Origin: 73-13 sp035555435
GTDB lineage: Bacteria > Actinomycetota > Actinomycetes > Actinomycetales > Microbacteriaceae
DNA: 64,000 nt
Direction: 5' to 3'
NCBI GenBank assembly: GCA_035555435.1
Contig: DATMGN010000017.1
Coordinates: forward strand, 1 to 64,000
A program made the position numbers and the translations under genes. The notes below the pieces were generated by a model, which saw only the letters and a program-made list of their open reading frames with translations, did no database searches and had not been told where the DNA came from. Shown piece after piece: positions 17,631 to 26,371 of the stretch; positions within the stretch are counted from its first letter, which is position 1; each line of letters begins with the position of its first letter.

Positions 17631-18635
17631 ATGGCCGAGATCGTCCCGTTCCTGCCCCGTGAGCGTCGCCCCGGGGACGAGGCCCCGGTGCGGCGTCGCC
17701 CCGGTGCGGCGGACTTCGGCATGCTCGCGCCGCTCGTCGCGGACCCGCGGGTGACCGACGTCTTCGTCAACGGCGGCGGGGTGTGGGCGGACCGCGGCTC
17801 GGGCGCGCAGCGCCAGCCCGCGCTTGAACTCGACGTCGATGCGGCGCGGGCGCTCGCGGTGCGGCTCATCGGACTGGCCGGGCGGCACGTCGACGAGAGC
17901 TCGCCCTGCGTGGACGCCCGCCTCGGCGACGGAGTCCGGGTGCATGTCGTGCTGCCGCCCGTCGCCGCGGCGGGCCCGTTCGTCTCGATCCGACTGCCCG
18001 CTGTCGAGCCGTGGAGCCTCGACTCGCTCGCCTCGACGGGCTTCCTCCCGGGTCGGATGGGCGCTCGCATCGCGGGGCTCGTCGCGCAGCGGCGGAACGT
18101 CCTGATCAGCGGCGCCGCCGGCTCCGGCAAGACGACGCTGCTGTCGGCGATGCTCGGCGTCGCGCCGCCCGCCGACCGGATCATCGTGATCGAGGACGTC
18201 GGGGAGATCCGGGTCGCCCATCCGCACGTTGTGTCGCTCCAGGCGCGCCAGGCGAACCTCGAGGGCGCGGGCGAGATCGGGCTCGCGCGGCTCGTGCGCG
18301 AGGCGCTGCGTATGCGACCCGATCGGCTCGTGCTCGGCGAGTGCCGCGGGGAGGAGATCCGCGAGCTCCTCACCGCGCTCAACACCGGGCACGACGGCGG
18401 GGCCGGCACCATTCACGCGAACTCGCTCGGCGACGTGGCGGCCCGGCTCGAGGCGCTCGGCGCGCTCGCGGGCCTGAGCCCCGAGGCGGTCGGCCGACTC
18501 ACGGCGAGTGCGCTGCACGCGGTCGTGCACGTCGAGCGGGGGCCTGGCGGTCGACGGGTTGCGGCGATCGGGTGCCCAGCGCTCGATGCGTCCGGGCGGC
18601 TCGTGATCGAGACGAGCTCGGCGGTGGGCCCGTGA
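17631..18635 (+). CDS. tadA: TadA/CpaF secretion ATPase
   Basis: A 334-residue hexameric ATPase of the Tad/type II secretion family that powers pilus assembly at the cytoplasmic face of the membrane. Walker A is GAAGSGKT (161-168), the Asp box is IVIEDVGEI, Walker B lies in LVLGECRGEE, and the HDGGAGTIHAN motif follows. It is shorter than TadA of Gram-negatives and similar to mycobacterial homologues. The TGA overlaps the GTG of the next gene, so translation is coupled. Confidence 0.9.
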   Translation: MAEIVPFLPRERRPGDEAPVRRRPGAADFGMLAPLVADPRVTDVFVNGGGVWADRGSGAQRQPALELDVDAARALAVRLIGLAGRHVDESSPCVDARLGDGVRVHVVLPPVAAAGPFVSIRLPAVEPWSLDSLASTGFLPGRMGARIAGLVAQRRNVLISGAAGSGKTTLLSAMLGVAPPADRIIVIEDVGEIRVAHPHVVSLQARQANLEGAGEIGLARLVREALRMRPDRLVLGECRGEEIRELLTALNTGHDGGAGTIHANSLGDVAARLEALGALAGLSPEAVGRLTASALHAVVHVERGPGGRRVAAIGCPALDASGRLVIETSSAVGP

Positions 18636-19630
18636 GGGTCATCCGTGCCTGGCGCGCGGCGGGACGCCGGGCATCGTCGACGGATCTTGCCGAGATCGCC
18701 GCGCTCGTCCACCGGCTCGCCGTGCTGCTGAGCGCCGGCGTCGCCCCTGCGGCCGCGTGGCGCCACGCGGCGCCGGGACCGCTCGCGCCGATGGCTTCGC
18801 GGGTCGTCGACGCGGCGGCACGGGACGGTCCGGGGGTGATCCCTGACGCGGTGGCGGGGCTGGCCCGTGGCGATCCCGGTGATGCGGTGCCGACGTCATC
18901 CGGTGCTGCACAGCTCCGGTCGAGCGCCGTGGCCCATGCGTGGACGGGGCTTGCGGCGACCTGGTGGGTCTCGGCCGCGGCCGGCGCGCCGCTCGCGCCG
19001 ACGCTGCGGGTGTACGCGGAACTGCTCCGCGGCTTCGCCGCCGCGGAACGCGATCGGCGGATCGCTCTCGCGGGTCCGCGTGCGACGTCGCGGCTCGTCC
19101 TCGTGCTCCCGGCGGTCGCCGTCGCGTTCGGCGCGCTCCTCGGTCAGGACACGCTGGGTGTGCTGTTCGGCACACCGATCGGCTGGGCGTGCCTCGGCAT
19201 CGGCTCGGCGCTCGGGATCGCGGGTTGGGGGTGGACGCGCGCCCTGGTGCGTCGTGCCACCGGGGCGGAACCGTCGCCCGGGCTCGGCGAGGAGCTGACC
19301 GCCGTCGCGATGAGCGGGGGCGTGTCGGTGCCGCGTGCGCGAGAGCTCGTCGGCATCGCGTTCTCCCGGTATCGGCTCGCGGGTGACCGGACGCGTGCGG
19401 ACTCGGCCCTCGCCCTCGCCGCGGCGGCCGGCGCGCCCGCCGGGGAGCTGCTGCGCGCCGAGGCGGAGGAGTGCCGCCGGACGACGATCGCGGATGCGAA
19501 GGAGCGGGCGGAGCGGCTCTCGGTGACGCTCATGCTCCCGCTCGGCGTGTGCGTGCTGCCCGCGTTCGTCGTGGTCGGGGTGCTCCCGCTCATGGTCGCC
19601 GTGGTCGGGTCGACGCTTGAAGTTGTATGA
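18632..19630 (+). CDS. TadB-TadC type fused membrane platform protein
   Basis: The 332-residue protein appears to contain two T2SSF-type units in one chain. The first (about 20-195) ends in two membrane helices near 150-195. The second (about 205-320) ends in a helix pair near 295-328. Actinobacteria usually encode TadB and TadC separately. It should form the inner-membrane platform on which TadA acts. GTG 18632 overlaps the tadA stop. The fusion reading comes from domain order and should be confirmed by profile search. Confidence 0.8.
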   Translation: MRVIRAWRAAGRRASSTDLAEIAALVHRLAVLLSAGVAPAAAWRHAAPGPLAPMASRVVDAAARDGPGVIPDAVAGLARGDPGDAVPTSSGAAQLRSSAVAHAWTGLAATWWVSAAAGAPLAPTLRVYAELLRGFAAAERDRRIALAGPRATSRLVLVLPAVAVAFGALLGQDTLGVLFGTPIGWACLGIGSALGIAGWGWTRALVRRATGAEPSPGLGEELTAVAMSGGVSVPRARELVGIAFSRYRLAGDRTRADSALALAAAAGAPAGELLRAEAEECRRTTIADAKERAERLSVTLMLPLGVCVLPAFVVVGVLPLMVAVVGSTLEVV

Positions 19631-19680
19631 CGATCATCTAGCCTGGGGGTCTACTCAATGACGAGATGAGGGATCTGCCG

Positions 19681-21261
19681 ATGGTCGACGCCGCACCGTT
19701 CACCCTGCCGCCCGAGGCCCTCGCGAGGTTCCGCGAGATCCTGCCCGCCGACGCCGTGCATGTCGACGAGGCGGACCGCGATGAGCTCCGCGACCCCTAC
19801 TGGTATCAGGAGGATCGCTCCTACGACTCCTCGGCGGTGCTCTACCCGACTCAGGTCGAGGAGATCCAGGCGATCGTGCGGGTGGCGAACGAGTTCGGGG
19901 TGCCGATCTGGACGAGCTCGCAGGGTCGCAACAACGGCTACGGCGGCCCGTCGCCGCGCGTCAAGGGCTCGGTGCTCATCTCGCTGCGGCGCATGAACCG
20001 CGTCCTGGAGATCAACCGCGAGCTCGCCTACGCGGTCGTCGAGCCGGGCGTGCGCTGGATGGACCTCGCCGAGGCGCTCGTCGAGGCGGGTGCCGACGAC
20101 CTGCTGCTGTCGACTCCCGACGTCGGCTGGGGCAGCATCGTCGGCAACTCGATGGACAACGGCGTCTCCTATCTGCCCAACGGTGCCGACTTCATGGCGC
20201 CGACCGGGCTCGAGGTCGTGCTGCCCGACGGCGAACTGCTGCGCACCGGCCTCGGGGCCGCGCCCGGCAACAAGTCCTGGCACCTCTATAAGCGCGGGCT
20301 AGGCCCGACACTCGACCCGTTCTTCGCGCAGTCGAACTTCGGCATCGTGACCCGCATGGGCGTGTGGCTCATGCGCAAGCCCGAGGCGATGGCCTCGCTG
20401 CAGCTGTCGATCCCGCGCAATGATCAGCTCGGTCAGGCGATCGACATCATCCGCGAACTGCGGATGAGCGGTGCGATCCGCGGCGTGCCCGGCGTCTACT
20501 CCTTCCCCGTCATGGCGTGGCAGGTGCCGGAGCTCGGGGAATACATGGGCGGCAAGGGCGCCCTCCCGGAGGAGGAGTTGCAGCGGCTCGCAGAGGAGTC
20601 GGGGCTCGGCCGTTGGAGCGTCGGTGTCGGCGTCTGGGGCGACGCACCCGTCGTCGAGCACCATGTGAACCGCATCAAGGAGCGGTGGGCGGAGATCGAG
20701 GGGTCGCGCGTCAGCCATGAGGGCCGCTACACCCGCGAGGAGTGGGGCCCGTTCGACGTGTTCCGCGACAAGATCAACGGCGGCCACCCGACGCTGGAGA
20801 TGCTCGACCTGGTCCCGGACGGTATCGGCCACCTCGCGTTCTCCCCGGTCATCCCGCTCGTCGGCGAGGAGATCGAGAAGTTCGAGCGGCTCATCAGCGC
20901 GTACATGCTCGAGCACATGGACGCGAACCTCTCCGCCGGCATGACGATCATCAACGACCGGTCGCTCATCATCGTCGTCAACCTCGACCTCGTGCTCGAC
21001 GACGAGGAGCAGGTGAAGAACGCGTACAAGACGATCAAGCACATGGTCGAGCACTTCGGCAAGCTCGGTTACACGGAGTACCGGGCGCACCTGGAGATCA
21101 TGGACATCGCCTCGGCGCAGTACTCGTTCAACGATCACGCGTATCGCCGTTTCGTCGAGACGATCAAGGACGCGGTCGATCCGAACGGCGTCATCGCGCC
21201 GGGTCGGCACGGCATCTGGCCCGCTCGCTACCGGGGCGGACTGCCTCCGGGCAAGCGCTGA
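19681..21261 (+). CDS. VAO/PCMH-family FAD oxidoreductase
   Basis: A 526-residue flavoenzyme of the vanillyl-alcohol oxidase/p-cresol methylhydroxylase group. The PCMH FAD-binding domain spans about 50-235 (WTSSQGRNNGYGG, VVEPGVRW, GNSMDNGVSYLPNG). The cap and C-terminal domain end in 'DPNGVIAPGRHGIWP'. The substrate is probably a 4-alkylphenol or other hydroxylated compound (family knowledge). ATG 19681 is preferred to 19666 because GAGGGA lies seven bases upstream. It interrupts the Tad pilus locus, with short tandem repeats after its stop, so it may be an insertion. Confidence 0.82.
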   Translation: MVDAAPFTLPPEALARFREILPADAVHVDEADRDELRDPYWYQEDRSYDSSAVLYPTQVEEIQAIVRVANEFGVPIWTSSQGRNNGYGGPSPRVKGSVLISLRRMNRVLEINRELAYAVVEPGVRWMDLAEALVEAGADDLLLSTPDVGWGSIVGNSMDNGVSYLPNGADFMAPTGLEVVLPDGELLRTGLGAAPGNKSWHLYKRGLGPTLDPFFAQSNFGIVTRMGVWLMRKPEAMASLQLSIPRNDQLGQAIDIIRELRMSGAIRGVPGVYSFPVMAWQVPELGEYMGGKGALPEEELQRLAEESGLGRWSVGVGVWGDAPVVEHHVNRIKERWAEIEGSRVSHEGRYTREEWGPFDVFRDKINGGHPTLEMLDLVPDGIGHLAFSPVIPLVGEEIEKFERLISAYMLEHMDANLSAGMTIINDRSLIIVVNLDLVLDDEEQVKNAYKTIKHMVEHFGKLGYTEYRAHLEIMDIASAQYSFNDHAYRRFVETIKDAVDPNGVIAPGRHGIWPARYRGGLPPGKR

Positions 21262-21317
21262 GTCCGGTCCGGCCGTACTGAGTCCCGGCCGGCCGTGCTG
21301 AGTCCCGGCCGGTGTCG
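21258..21317. repeat. three 20-bp tandem repeats
   Basis: Three consecutive copies of CTGAGTCCCGGCCGGCCGTG (with a few substitutions in copies one and three) begin at 21258, 21278 and 21298. The first overlaps the last codons of the oxidase gene. They mark its junction with the rest of the Tad locus. Confidence 0.75.
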
Positions 21318-21457
21318 CCGACGCCGGTCCGGGCCAACGCCTCACAGCCCGGCGATCGGGCGACTCGTCCCCATTCGCCCCTGACGGCCGCCCGCGGGGC
21401 GGCGCGGCCTGCGAGACTCGACCCGCTCGTGCCAGGAGCGAAAGCGAGGACCGAGCC

Positions 21458-21733
21458 ATGCACAGTCTCACCCGCCAGCGACCCGGCAGGGCACGCGGCC
21501 TCATCCTGCGGGGCTGGCTGCCCCGACCGGCCGTGACGCCGGGATTCAGAACGCCGGGCACGAGCCTGACGAGGGCCCTTTACGACGATACGGGGGCGAC
21601 GACCGCGGAGTTCGCGATCGTCACGATGGCCGCGGTGGGCTTCGCTGGGCTGCTCGTCGTCATCCTGCGATCAGACGGCGTGCGGGCGACGCTCGAGGGG
21701 CTCGTCGCGCGAGCGCTCGGCTCGGCGGGGTGA
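21458..21733 (+). CDS. DUF4244 protein, Flp-pilin-like
   Basis: A 91-residue protein with a basic leader and then the DUF4244 core: DDTGATTAEFAIVTMAAVGFAGLLVVI, a prepilin-like motif (G then TAEFAI) followed by one hydrophobic helix (about residues 50-70). By analogy with Flp pilins it would be processed after the Gly and polymerised by the Tad machine. It starts the second half of the Tad locus and overlaps the TadE-like gene by GTGA. Confidence 0.8.
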   Translation: MHSLTRQRPGRARGLILRGWLPRPAVTPGFRTPGTSLTRALYDDTGATTAEFAIVTMAAVGFAGLLVVILRSDGVRATLEGLVARALGSAG

Positions 21734-22107
21734 GCCCTGCCGGTCGGCGTCGCACGGGGGCAGGCTCGGATCGCGGCAGCGCGACCGCGGAGCTCGCGGT
21801 CGCGCTGCCGGCGGTCGTGCTCGTGCTCGCCGCCTGCGTGGGCGCGCTGCAGCTCGCCGCGGTGCAGGTGCGGCTCCAGGACGCGGCGGCACTCGCCGCG
21901 CGCGCTGCGGCGCGGGGCGACCCCGTGCCCGGGGCGGCCGCTGGGATGGGCGCGCCGGGGTCGGAGACCGCAGACACTGCGGCGTCGATCACTGTCTGGC
22001 GAGACGGCGCGATGCTGTGCGCGTCCGCGAGCACGTCCGCGCGCTGGGGTCCTGGCCTGCCGCCGATCGAACTCGCGGCGACGTCGTGTTCGGTCGCAGA
22101 CAGGTGA
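21730..22107 (+). CDS. TadE-like minor pilin
   Basis: A 125-residue protein starting with a GTG that overlaps the previous stop. A short basic leader precedes the TadE signature GSATAELAVALPAVVLVLAACVGAL (about 16-40, prepilin-like helix). Cys residues near 36, 97 and 121 could form a disulfide outside the cell. TadE/TadF pseudopilins help assemble Flp pili. Confidence 0.8.
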   Translation: MSPAGRRRTGAGSDRGSATAELAVALPAVVLVLAACVGALQLAAVQVRLQDAAALAARAAARGDPVPGAAAGMGAPGSETADTAASITVWRDGAMLCASASTSARWGPGLPPIELAATSCSVADR

Positions 22108-22460
22108 GCGCCCGGGCTTGCGATCCCGAGCGGGGCGCCGGCACGGTGCTCGCGATCGGGCTCGTCGCCGCGACGATCGGCCTCGCGCTCCTCGTGGCGC
22201 CGAGCGCCGCGGCCGCCGTCGCCCGGCATCGCGTCGCGGCGGCTGCGGATGCGGCAGCGATCGCGGCCGCCGCTGTCGTCGCCGGCTTCGACACCGGCCT
22301 CGGCGACGACCCGTGCGCGGTGGCGGCCCTGGTCGGCGCTCGCCACGGCGCCGACATAGTCGCGTGCGAGATCGATGGGCTGACGGCGACCGTCAGGGCG
22401 CAGTTCTCGACGGCCGCTGGCGTCGTCCGAGCCGACGCGACCGCGGGCGTCGCGAGGTAG
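22104..22460 (+). CDS. TadE/TadF-like (Rv3654c-type) protein
   Basis: A 118-residue protein with GAGTVLAIGLVAATIGLALLV near the N-terminus and an Ala-rich helix (RHRVAAAADAAAIAAAAVVAGF). This is the pattern of the last gene in the mycobacterial Tad locus (Rv3654c type). GTG 22104 overlaps the upstream stop by GTGA, so the three small pilus genes are translationally coupled. Two Cys residues (in DDPCAV and VACEI) may pair outside the cell. Confidence 0.75.
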   Translation: MSARACDPERGAGTVLAIGLVAATIGLALLVAPSAAAAVARHRVAAAADAAAIAAAAVVAGFDTGLGDDPCAVAALVGARHGADIVACEIDGLTATVRAQFSTAAGVVRADATAGVAR

Positions 22461-22507
22461 CTGCGGTTCGTCGAGCGCGAGCTAGCTGCGGTTCGTCGAG
22501 CGCGAGC
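22458..22507. repeat. exact 25-bp tandem duplication
   Basis: Two identical 25-bp units, TAGCTGCGGTTCGTCGAGCG plus CGAGC, run from 22458 to 22507. The first contains the stop codon of the last pilus gene. Confidence 0.85.
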
Positions 22508-22518
22508 ACCGCGCGAAC

Positions 22519-22776
22519 TCAGACGACCGGAGTGTCGCGGTCGGTCGTGACGCTCGAGACCCGTTCCCCCGTCGCCGGATCGACGACGGTGCGGCTCACT
22601 GTCTCCGAGCGGCCGCGCCGTGCGAGCAGCACGATCCCGAGGATGATGCCGATCGCGCCCGCGACCATCAGGATGTAGCCGATCAGGCTGAGGTCGACCC
22701 ATTCGACCTCCACATTGACCGCGAACGCGAGGATCGCGCCGATGACGAACACGCCGATGCCGGCTCCAAGGCTCAT
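22519..22776 (-). CDS. DUF6458 family membrane protein
   Basis: An 85-residue protein, MSLGAGIGVFVIGAILAFAV then VDLSLIGYILMVAGAIGII, with two membrane helices and a polar tail containing VVDPATGERVSS. This is the DUF6458 pattern. ATG 22776 is fixed by an excellent AAGGAGG site. It is convergent with the Tad locus and divergent from topA. Function unknown. Confidence 0.8.
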   Translation of the reverse strand: MSLGAGIGVFVIGAILAFAVNVEVEWVDLSLIGYILMVAGAIGIILGIVLLARRGRSETVSRTVVDPATGERVSSVTTDRDTPVV

Positions 22777-22918
22777 GGGATCTCCTCCTTCGTCGGGCAT
22801 GCCCGTCCAGCCCACTTCGGGTCGGCCGGTCGCCGAGAAGTAGCGTAGAAAGTAGTGCTACGGCACAGCAGGGCCTTGACTTGCGCGCACCGACATGGCA
22901 TGGCCGAGTTGTCGAGCC

Positions 22919-22950
22919 TTGACGGGCGAACGGGAAACGGTGTGTATGGT
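22919..22950 (+). promoter_or_regulatory. candidate topA promoter
   Basis: TTGACG at 22919-22924 and TGTATG at 22943-22948, with an 18-base spacer, sit about 50 bases before the topA GTG. No other gene is seen between 22777 and 22998. Confidence 0.4.
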
Positions 22951-22998
22951 TTCTGCTCGCAAGCAGTCCGCGTTGCAACAACAGGGGATAGGAGCGCC

Positions 22999-25671
22999 GT
23001 GCCCGGCAAGAAGCTCGTCATCGTCGAGTCGCCCGCCAAGGCGAAGACGATCGGCCAGTACCTCGGTGACGACTACGAGGTGCTCGCGTCCGTGGGCCAC
23101 ATCCGGGACATCCCAAAGCCCTCCGAGCTGCCCGCCGACCTGAAGAAGGGCCCCTTCGGCGAGTTCGCCGTCGACGTCGAGCACGGCTTCACCCCCTATT
23201 ACGCGATCTCGCCGCGCAGCTCCAAGACGGTCACCGAGCTCAAGCGCGCGCTCAAGGGCGCCGACGAGCTCTACCTCGCGACCGATGAGGACCGCGAGGG
23301 CGAGGCGATCGCCTGGCACCTGCTCGAGGTGCTGAAGCCGAAGGTGCCGGTCAAGCGGATGGTCTTCCACGAGATCACCAAGGAGGCGATCGCCCGAGCG
23401 AAGGACTCGACGCGCGAGATCAATACGGCGCTCGTCGACGCGCAGGAGACCCGGCGCATCATGGACCGGCTGTTCGGCTGGAAGGCGTCCGATGTCGTTC
23501 GCCGCAAGGTCGGGCAGGCCGCGCAGTCGGCGGGCCGTGTGCAGTCGCCGGCCGTGCGTCTCGTCGTCGAGCGCGAGTGGGAGCGGATCCGCTTCCGCAG
23601 CGCCGAGTACTGGGATCTGCTCGCGACGCTCGACCCCGGATTCGATGCGACGCTGCAGCGCATCGCGGGCGAGCGCATCGCGGGCGGCAGCGACTTCGAC
23701 CAGCGCGGCGAGCTCGTCAAGCACGCCCGCGTGCTTGGCGGCGCCGAGGCGAAGCGCCTCGCGGAGGCGCTTCGCGCCCCGGGCACCGAGTTCGAGGTCG
23801 TCAGCGTCGAGTCGAAGCCGTTCACCGCGAAGCCTGGCAAGCCGTTCACCACGTCGAGCCTCCAGCAGGAGGCGGGCCGCAAGCTCAAGTGGTCCTCGAA
23901 GCACGTCATGGACGTCGCGCAGTCGCTCTACCAGAACGGCTACATCACATATATGCGGACCGACTCCGTCGCGCTGTCGGACCAGGCGATCGCCGCGGCG
24001 CGGGCTCAGGCGACGGCGTTGTACGGCCCGGCGAGCGTGCCCGACAAGCCGCGCATCTACAAGTCGGCGTCGAAGAACGCGCAGGAGGCGCACGAGGCGA
24101 TCCGACCCTCGGGCGAGAGCTTCCGCACTCCCGCATCGCTGAGCGGCGAGCTGCGCGGCGACGAGCTGCGCCTCTACGAGCTCATCTGGAAGCGCACAGT
24201 CGCCTCGCAGATGATCGACGCGACGAAGTCGACGACGACGATCACGCTCGCGGTCGACGCCGCGGGCGAGTCCGCCGAGTTCACGGCGAGCGGCACCGTC
24301 GTGCTCGTCCCCGGCTACCTCCAGGCGTATGAGGAGACCCGCGAGACGGACGACGCCGCCGACAGCGGCGAGGGCGAGGCAGAACGCCGGCTGCCCGACG
24401 TCGCGGTCGGCGCGCGTCTCGCGGTGCGCAGCATCGAGCCGCGGGATCACGCGACGAAGCCGCCCGCGCGCTTCACGGAGGCGAGCCTCGTCGCGAAGCT
24501 CGAGGACCTCGGCATCGGCCGCCCGTCGACGTACGCGAGCACCATCCAGACGATCCAGAACCGCGGCTACGTCAAGAAGCAGGGCCAGGCGCTCGTGCCC
24601 GAGTGGGTCGCGTTCCCGCTTGTGACGCTGCTCGAGGAGGGCTTCGGCGAGTTCGTCTCCTACGACTACACGCGGGAGCTCGAGGACGACCTCGATCGTG
24701 TCGCGCGGGGCGAGCTCGACCGGGTCGACTGGTTGACGAAGTTCTACTTCGGTGAGGAGGGCCGCGAGGGCCTCGTCGAGGCGATCGCGGACGCGATCGA
24801 GAAGGTCGACCCTCGGGTGCTCAACGGCTATCCGATCACCGACGCGATCAGCGTGCGCGTCGGCAAGTACGGGCCGTTCCTCGCGGTCGACGAGGGCGGC
24901 GAGAAGCCGCGGGCCGTCAACATTCCGGCGGATCTCGCGCCCGATCAGCTCACCCGCGAGAAGGCGGAGGAGCTCGCGGCGGCACCCGTAGTCGGCGACC
25001 GGGTGCTCGGCCAGGACCCCGCGACCGGCTATGACATCGTCGTGAAGGGCGGACGCTTCGGACCGTATGTCACGGAGGTGCTCCCGGACGAGCTGACGCT
25101 CACCAAGTCGGGCAACAAGAAGGCGGGCGCGCCGAAGCCGCGCACCGGCTCGCTCTTCAAGGACATGAACGCGGAGACGATCGATCTCGATACCGCGCTG
25201 CGGCTGCTCAGCCTGCCGCGGATCGTCGGCGAGGACCCGGAGTCGGGCGAGCCGATCACGGCGCAGAACGGCCCCTACGGCCCGTACCTCAAGCGCGGCA
25301 CGGACTCGCGCTCGATCGAGTCGGAGTCGCAGATCTTCGAGATCACGCTCGAGGAGGCGCTCGCGATCTACGCGCAGCCGAAGACGTTCGGCCGGCGCAC
25401 CGCGTCCTCGGCGCTCGCCGAGTTCGGGCCGGATCCGGTCAGCGGCAAGGTCATCAAGCTCAAGGACGGCCGCTTCGGCCCGTACGTCACGGACGGCGAG
25501 ACGAACGCGACGATCCCGCGGGGCGAGGATCTCGCCTCGATCGATCACGAGCGGGCGGTCGCACTGCTGCAGGCGCGCCGCGACCGCGGTCCGGCGGCGC
25601 CGCGGGGCAAGGCGGCCGCGAAGGCCAAGCCGAAGACGGCGACGAAGGCCAAGCCGAAGGCGAAGGCTTGA
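22999..25671 (+). CDS. topA: DNA topoisomerase I (type IA)
   Basis: An 890-residue topoisomerase that relaxes negative supercoils. The N-terminal Toprim domain reads KKLVIVESPAKAKTI, with DEDREGEAIAWH further on. The catalytic Tyr318 lies in YITYMRTDS. Several C-terminal topo repeats (FGPYVT-type motifs) follow, and the protein ends in a lysine/alanine-rich tail that is typical of actinobacteria and contacts DNA or RNA polymerase. GTG 22999 is chosen because it begins at the conserved PGKKLVIVES and has GGAG upstream. Its stop overlaps the tmk start. Confidence 0.95.
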   Translation: MPGKKLVIVESPAKAKTIGQYLGDDYEVLASVGHIRDIPKPSELPADLKKGPFGEFAVDVEHGFTPYYAISPRSSKTVTELKRALKGADELYLATDEDREGEAIAWHLLEVLKPKVPVKRMVFHEITKEAIARAKDSTREINTALVDAQETRRIMDRLFGWKASDVVRRKVGQAAQSAGRVQSPAVRLVVEREWERIRFRSAEYWDLLATLDPGFDATLQRIAGERIAGGSDFDQRGELVKHARVLGGAEAKRLAEALRAPGTEFEVVSVESKPFTAKPGKPFTTSSLQQEAGRKLKWSSKHVMDVAQSLYQNGYITYMRTDSVALSDQAIAAARAQATALYGPASVPDKPRIYKSASKNAQEAHEAIRPSGESFRTPASLSGELRGDELRLYELIWKRTVASQMIDATKSTTTITLAVDAAGESAEFTASGTVVLVPGYLQAYEETRETDDAADSGEGEAERRLPDVAVGARLAVRSIEPRDHATKPPARFTEASLVAKLEDLGIGRPSTYASTIQTIQNRGYVKKQGQALVPEWVAFPLVTLLEEGFGEFVSYDYTRELEDDLDRVARGELDRVDWLTKFYFGEEGREGLVEAIADAIEKVDPRVLNGYPITDAISVRVGKYGPFLAVDEGGEKPRAVNIPADLAPDQLTREKAEELAAAPVVGDRVLGQDPATGYDIVVKGGRFGPYVTEVLPDELTLTKSGNKKAGAPKPRTGSLFKDMNAETIDLDTALRLLSLPRIVGEDPESGEPITAQNGPYGPYLKRGTDSRSIESESQIFEITLEEALAIYAQPKTFGRRTASSALAEFGPDPVSGKVIKLKDGRFGPYVTDGETNATIPRGEDLASIDHERAVALLQARRDRGPAAPRGKAAAKAKPKTATKAKPKAKA

Positions 25672-26294
25672 CCGGCCGCTTCATCACGTTCGAGGGCGGC
25701 GACGGCTCCGGGAAGTCGACCCAGTCGGCGCTGCTCGCCGAGTGGCTCCTGGGGCTCGGCCGGGAGGTGGTGACGACGCGCGAGCCGGGGGGTACGGAGC
25801 TCGGGGTCGAGATCCGTCACCTCGTGCAGCATCGCCGCGGCCATGTCGCGCCCCGCGCCGAGGCGCTCCTCTACGCGGCGGATCGCGCGCACCACATCGC
25901 GACGGTCGTGCGTCCGGCGCTGGAGCGCGGCGCGGTCGTCGTGCAGGACCGCTACCTCGACTCCTCGGTCGCCTACCAGGGTGCGGGGCGGCAGCTGAAT
26001 TCCGAGGAGGTGCGCCGCTTGTCGCTCTGGGCGGCGCGGGACCTGCTGCCGGACATGACGTTCCTCCTCGATCTGGATCCGGCGATCAGCCGCGAGCGGC
26101 TCGGGGCGGGCGAGCGCGTCTACGACCGGCTCGAGGCCGAGGGCGGCGATTTCCCGGCGCGGGTGCGGGCGAAGTATCTGGAGCTCGCGGCGGCCGAGCC
26201 GGAGCGCTTCGTCGTGCTCGACGCGACGCTCCCGCTCGCCGAGCTCGCCGGGACGATCCGCACCCACGTCTCGACGCTCCTGGACCGGGAGTAG
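25668..26294 (+). CDS. tmk: thymidylate kinase
   Basis: A 208-residue dTMP kinase converting dTMP to dTDP. The P-loop is GGDGSGKST (10-18), the DR(Y) motif is QDRYLDSSVAYQG, and the lid region lies around 140-155. The TTG start at 25668 overlaps the topA stop. The topA-tmk-holB order is standard in actinobacteria. Confidence 0.93.
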   Translation: MTGRFITFEGGDGSGKSTQSALLAEWLLGLGREVVTTREPGGTELGVEIRHLVQHRRGHVAPRAEALLYAADRAHHIATVVRPALERGAVVVQDRYLDSSVAYQGAGRQLNSEEVRRLSLWAARDLLPDMTFLLDLDPAISRERLGAGERVYDRLEAEGGDFPARVRAKYLELAAAEPERFVVLDATLPLAELAGTIRTHVSTLLDRE

Positions 26295-26371
26295 TCGGGC
26301 GTTCACGGGCCATAGGCCCGCGACGGTAGTCGTGCTCGTGCACGGCGGAATGGTCGGGGGAGGCGGGTAGC

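Noticed and set aside
22858..25548. An 896-codon minus-strand frame opposite topA
   Set aside because: Same shadow effect; topA is complete with all catalytic motifs on the plus strand.
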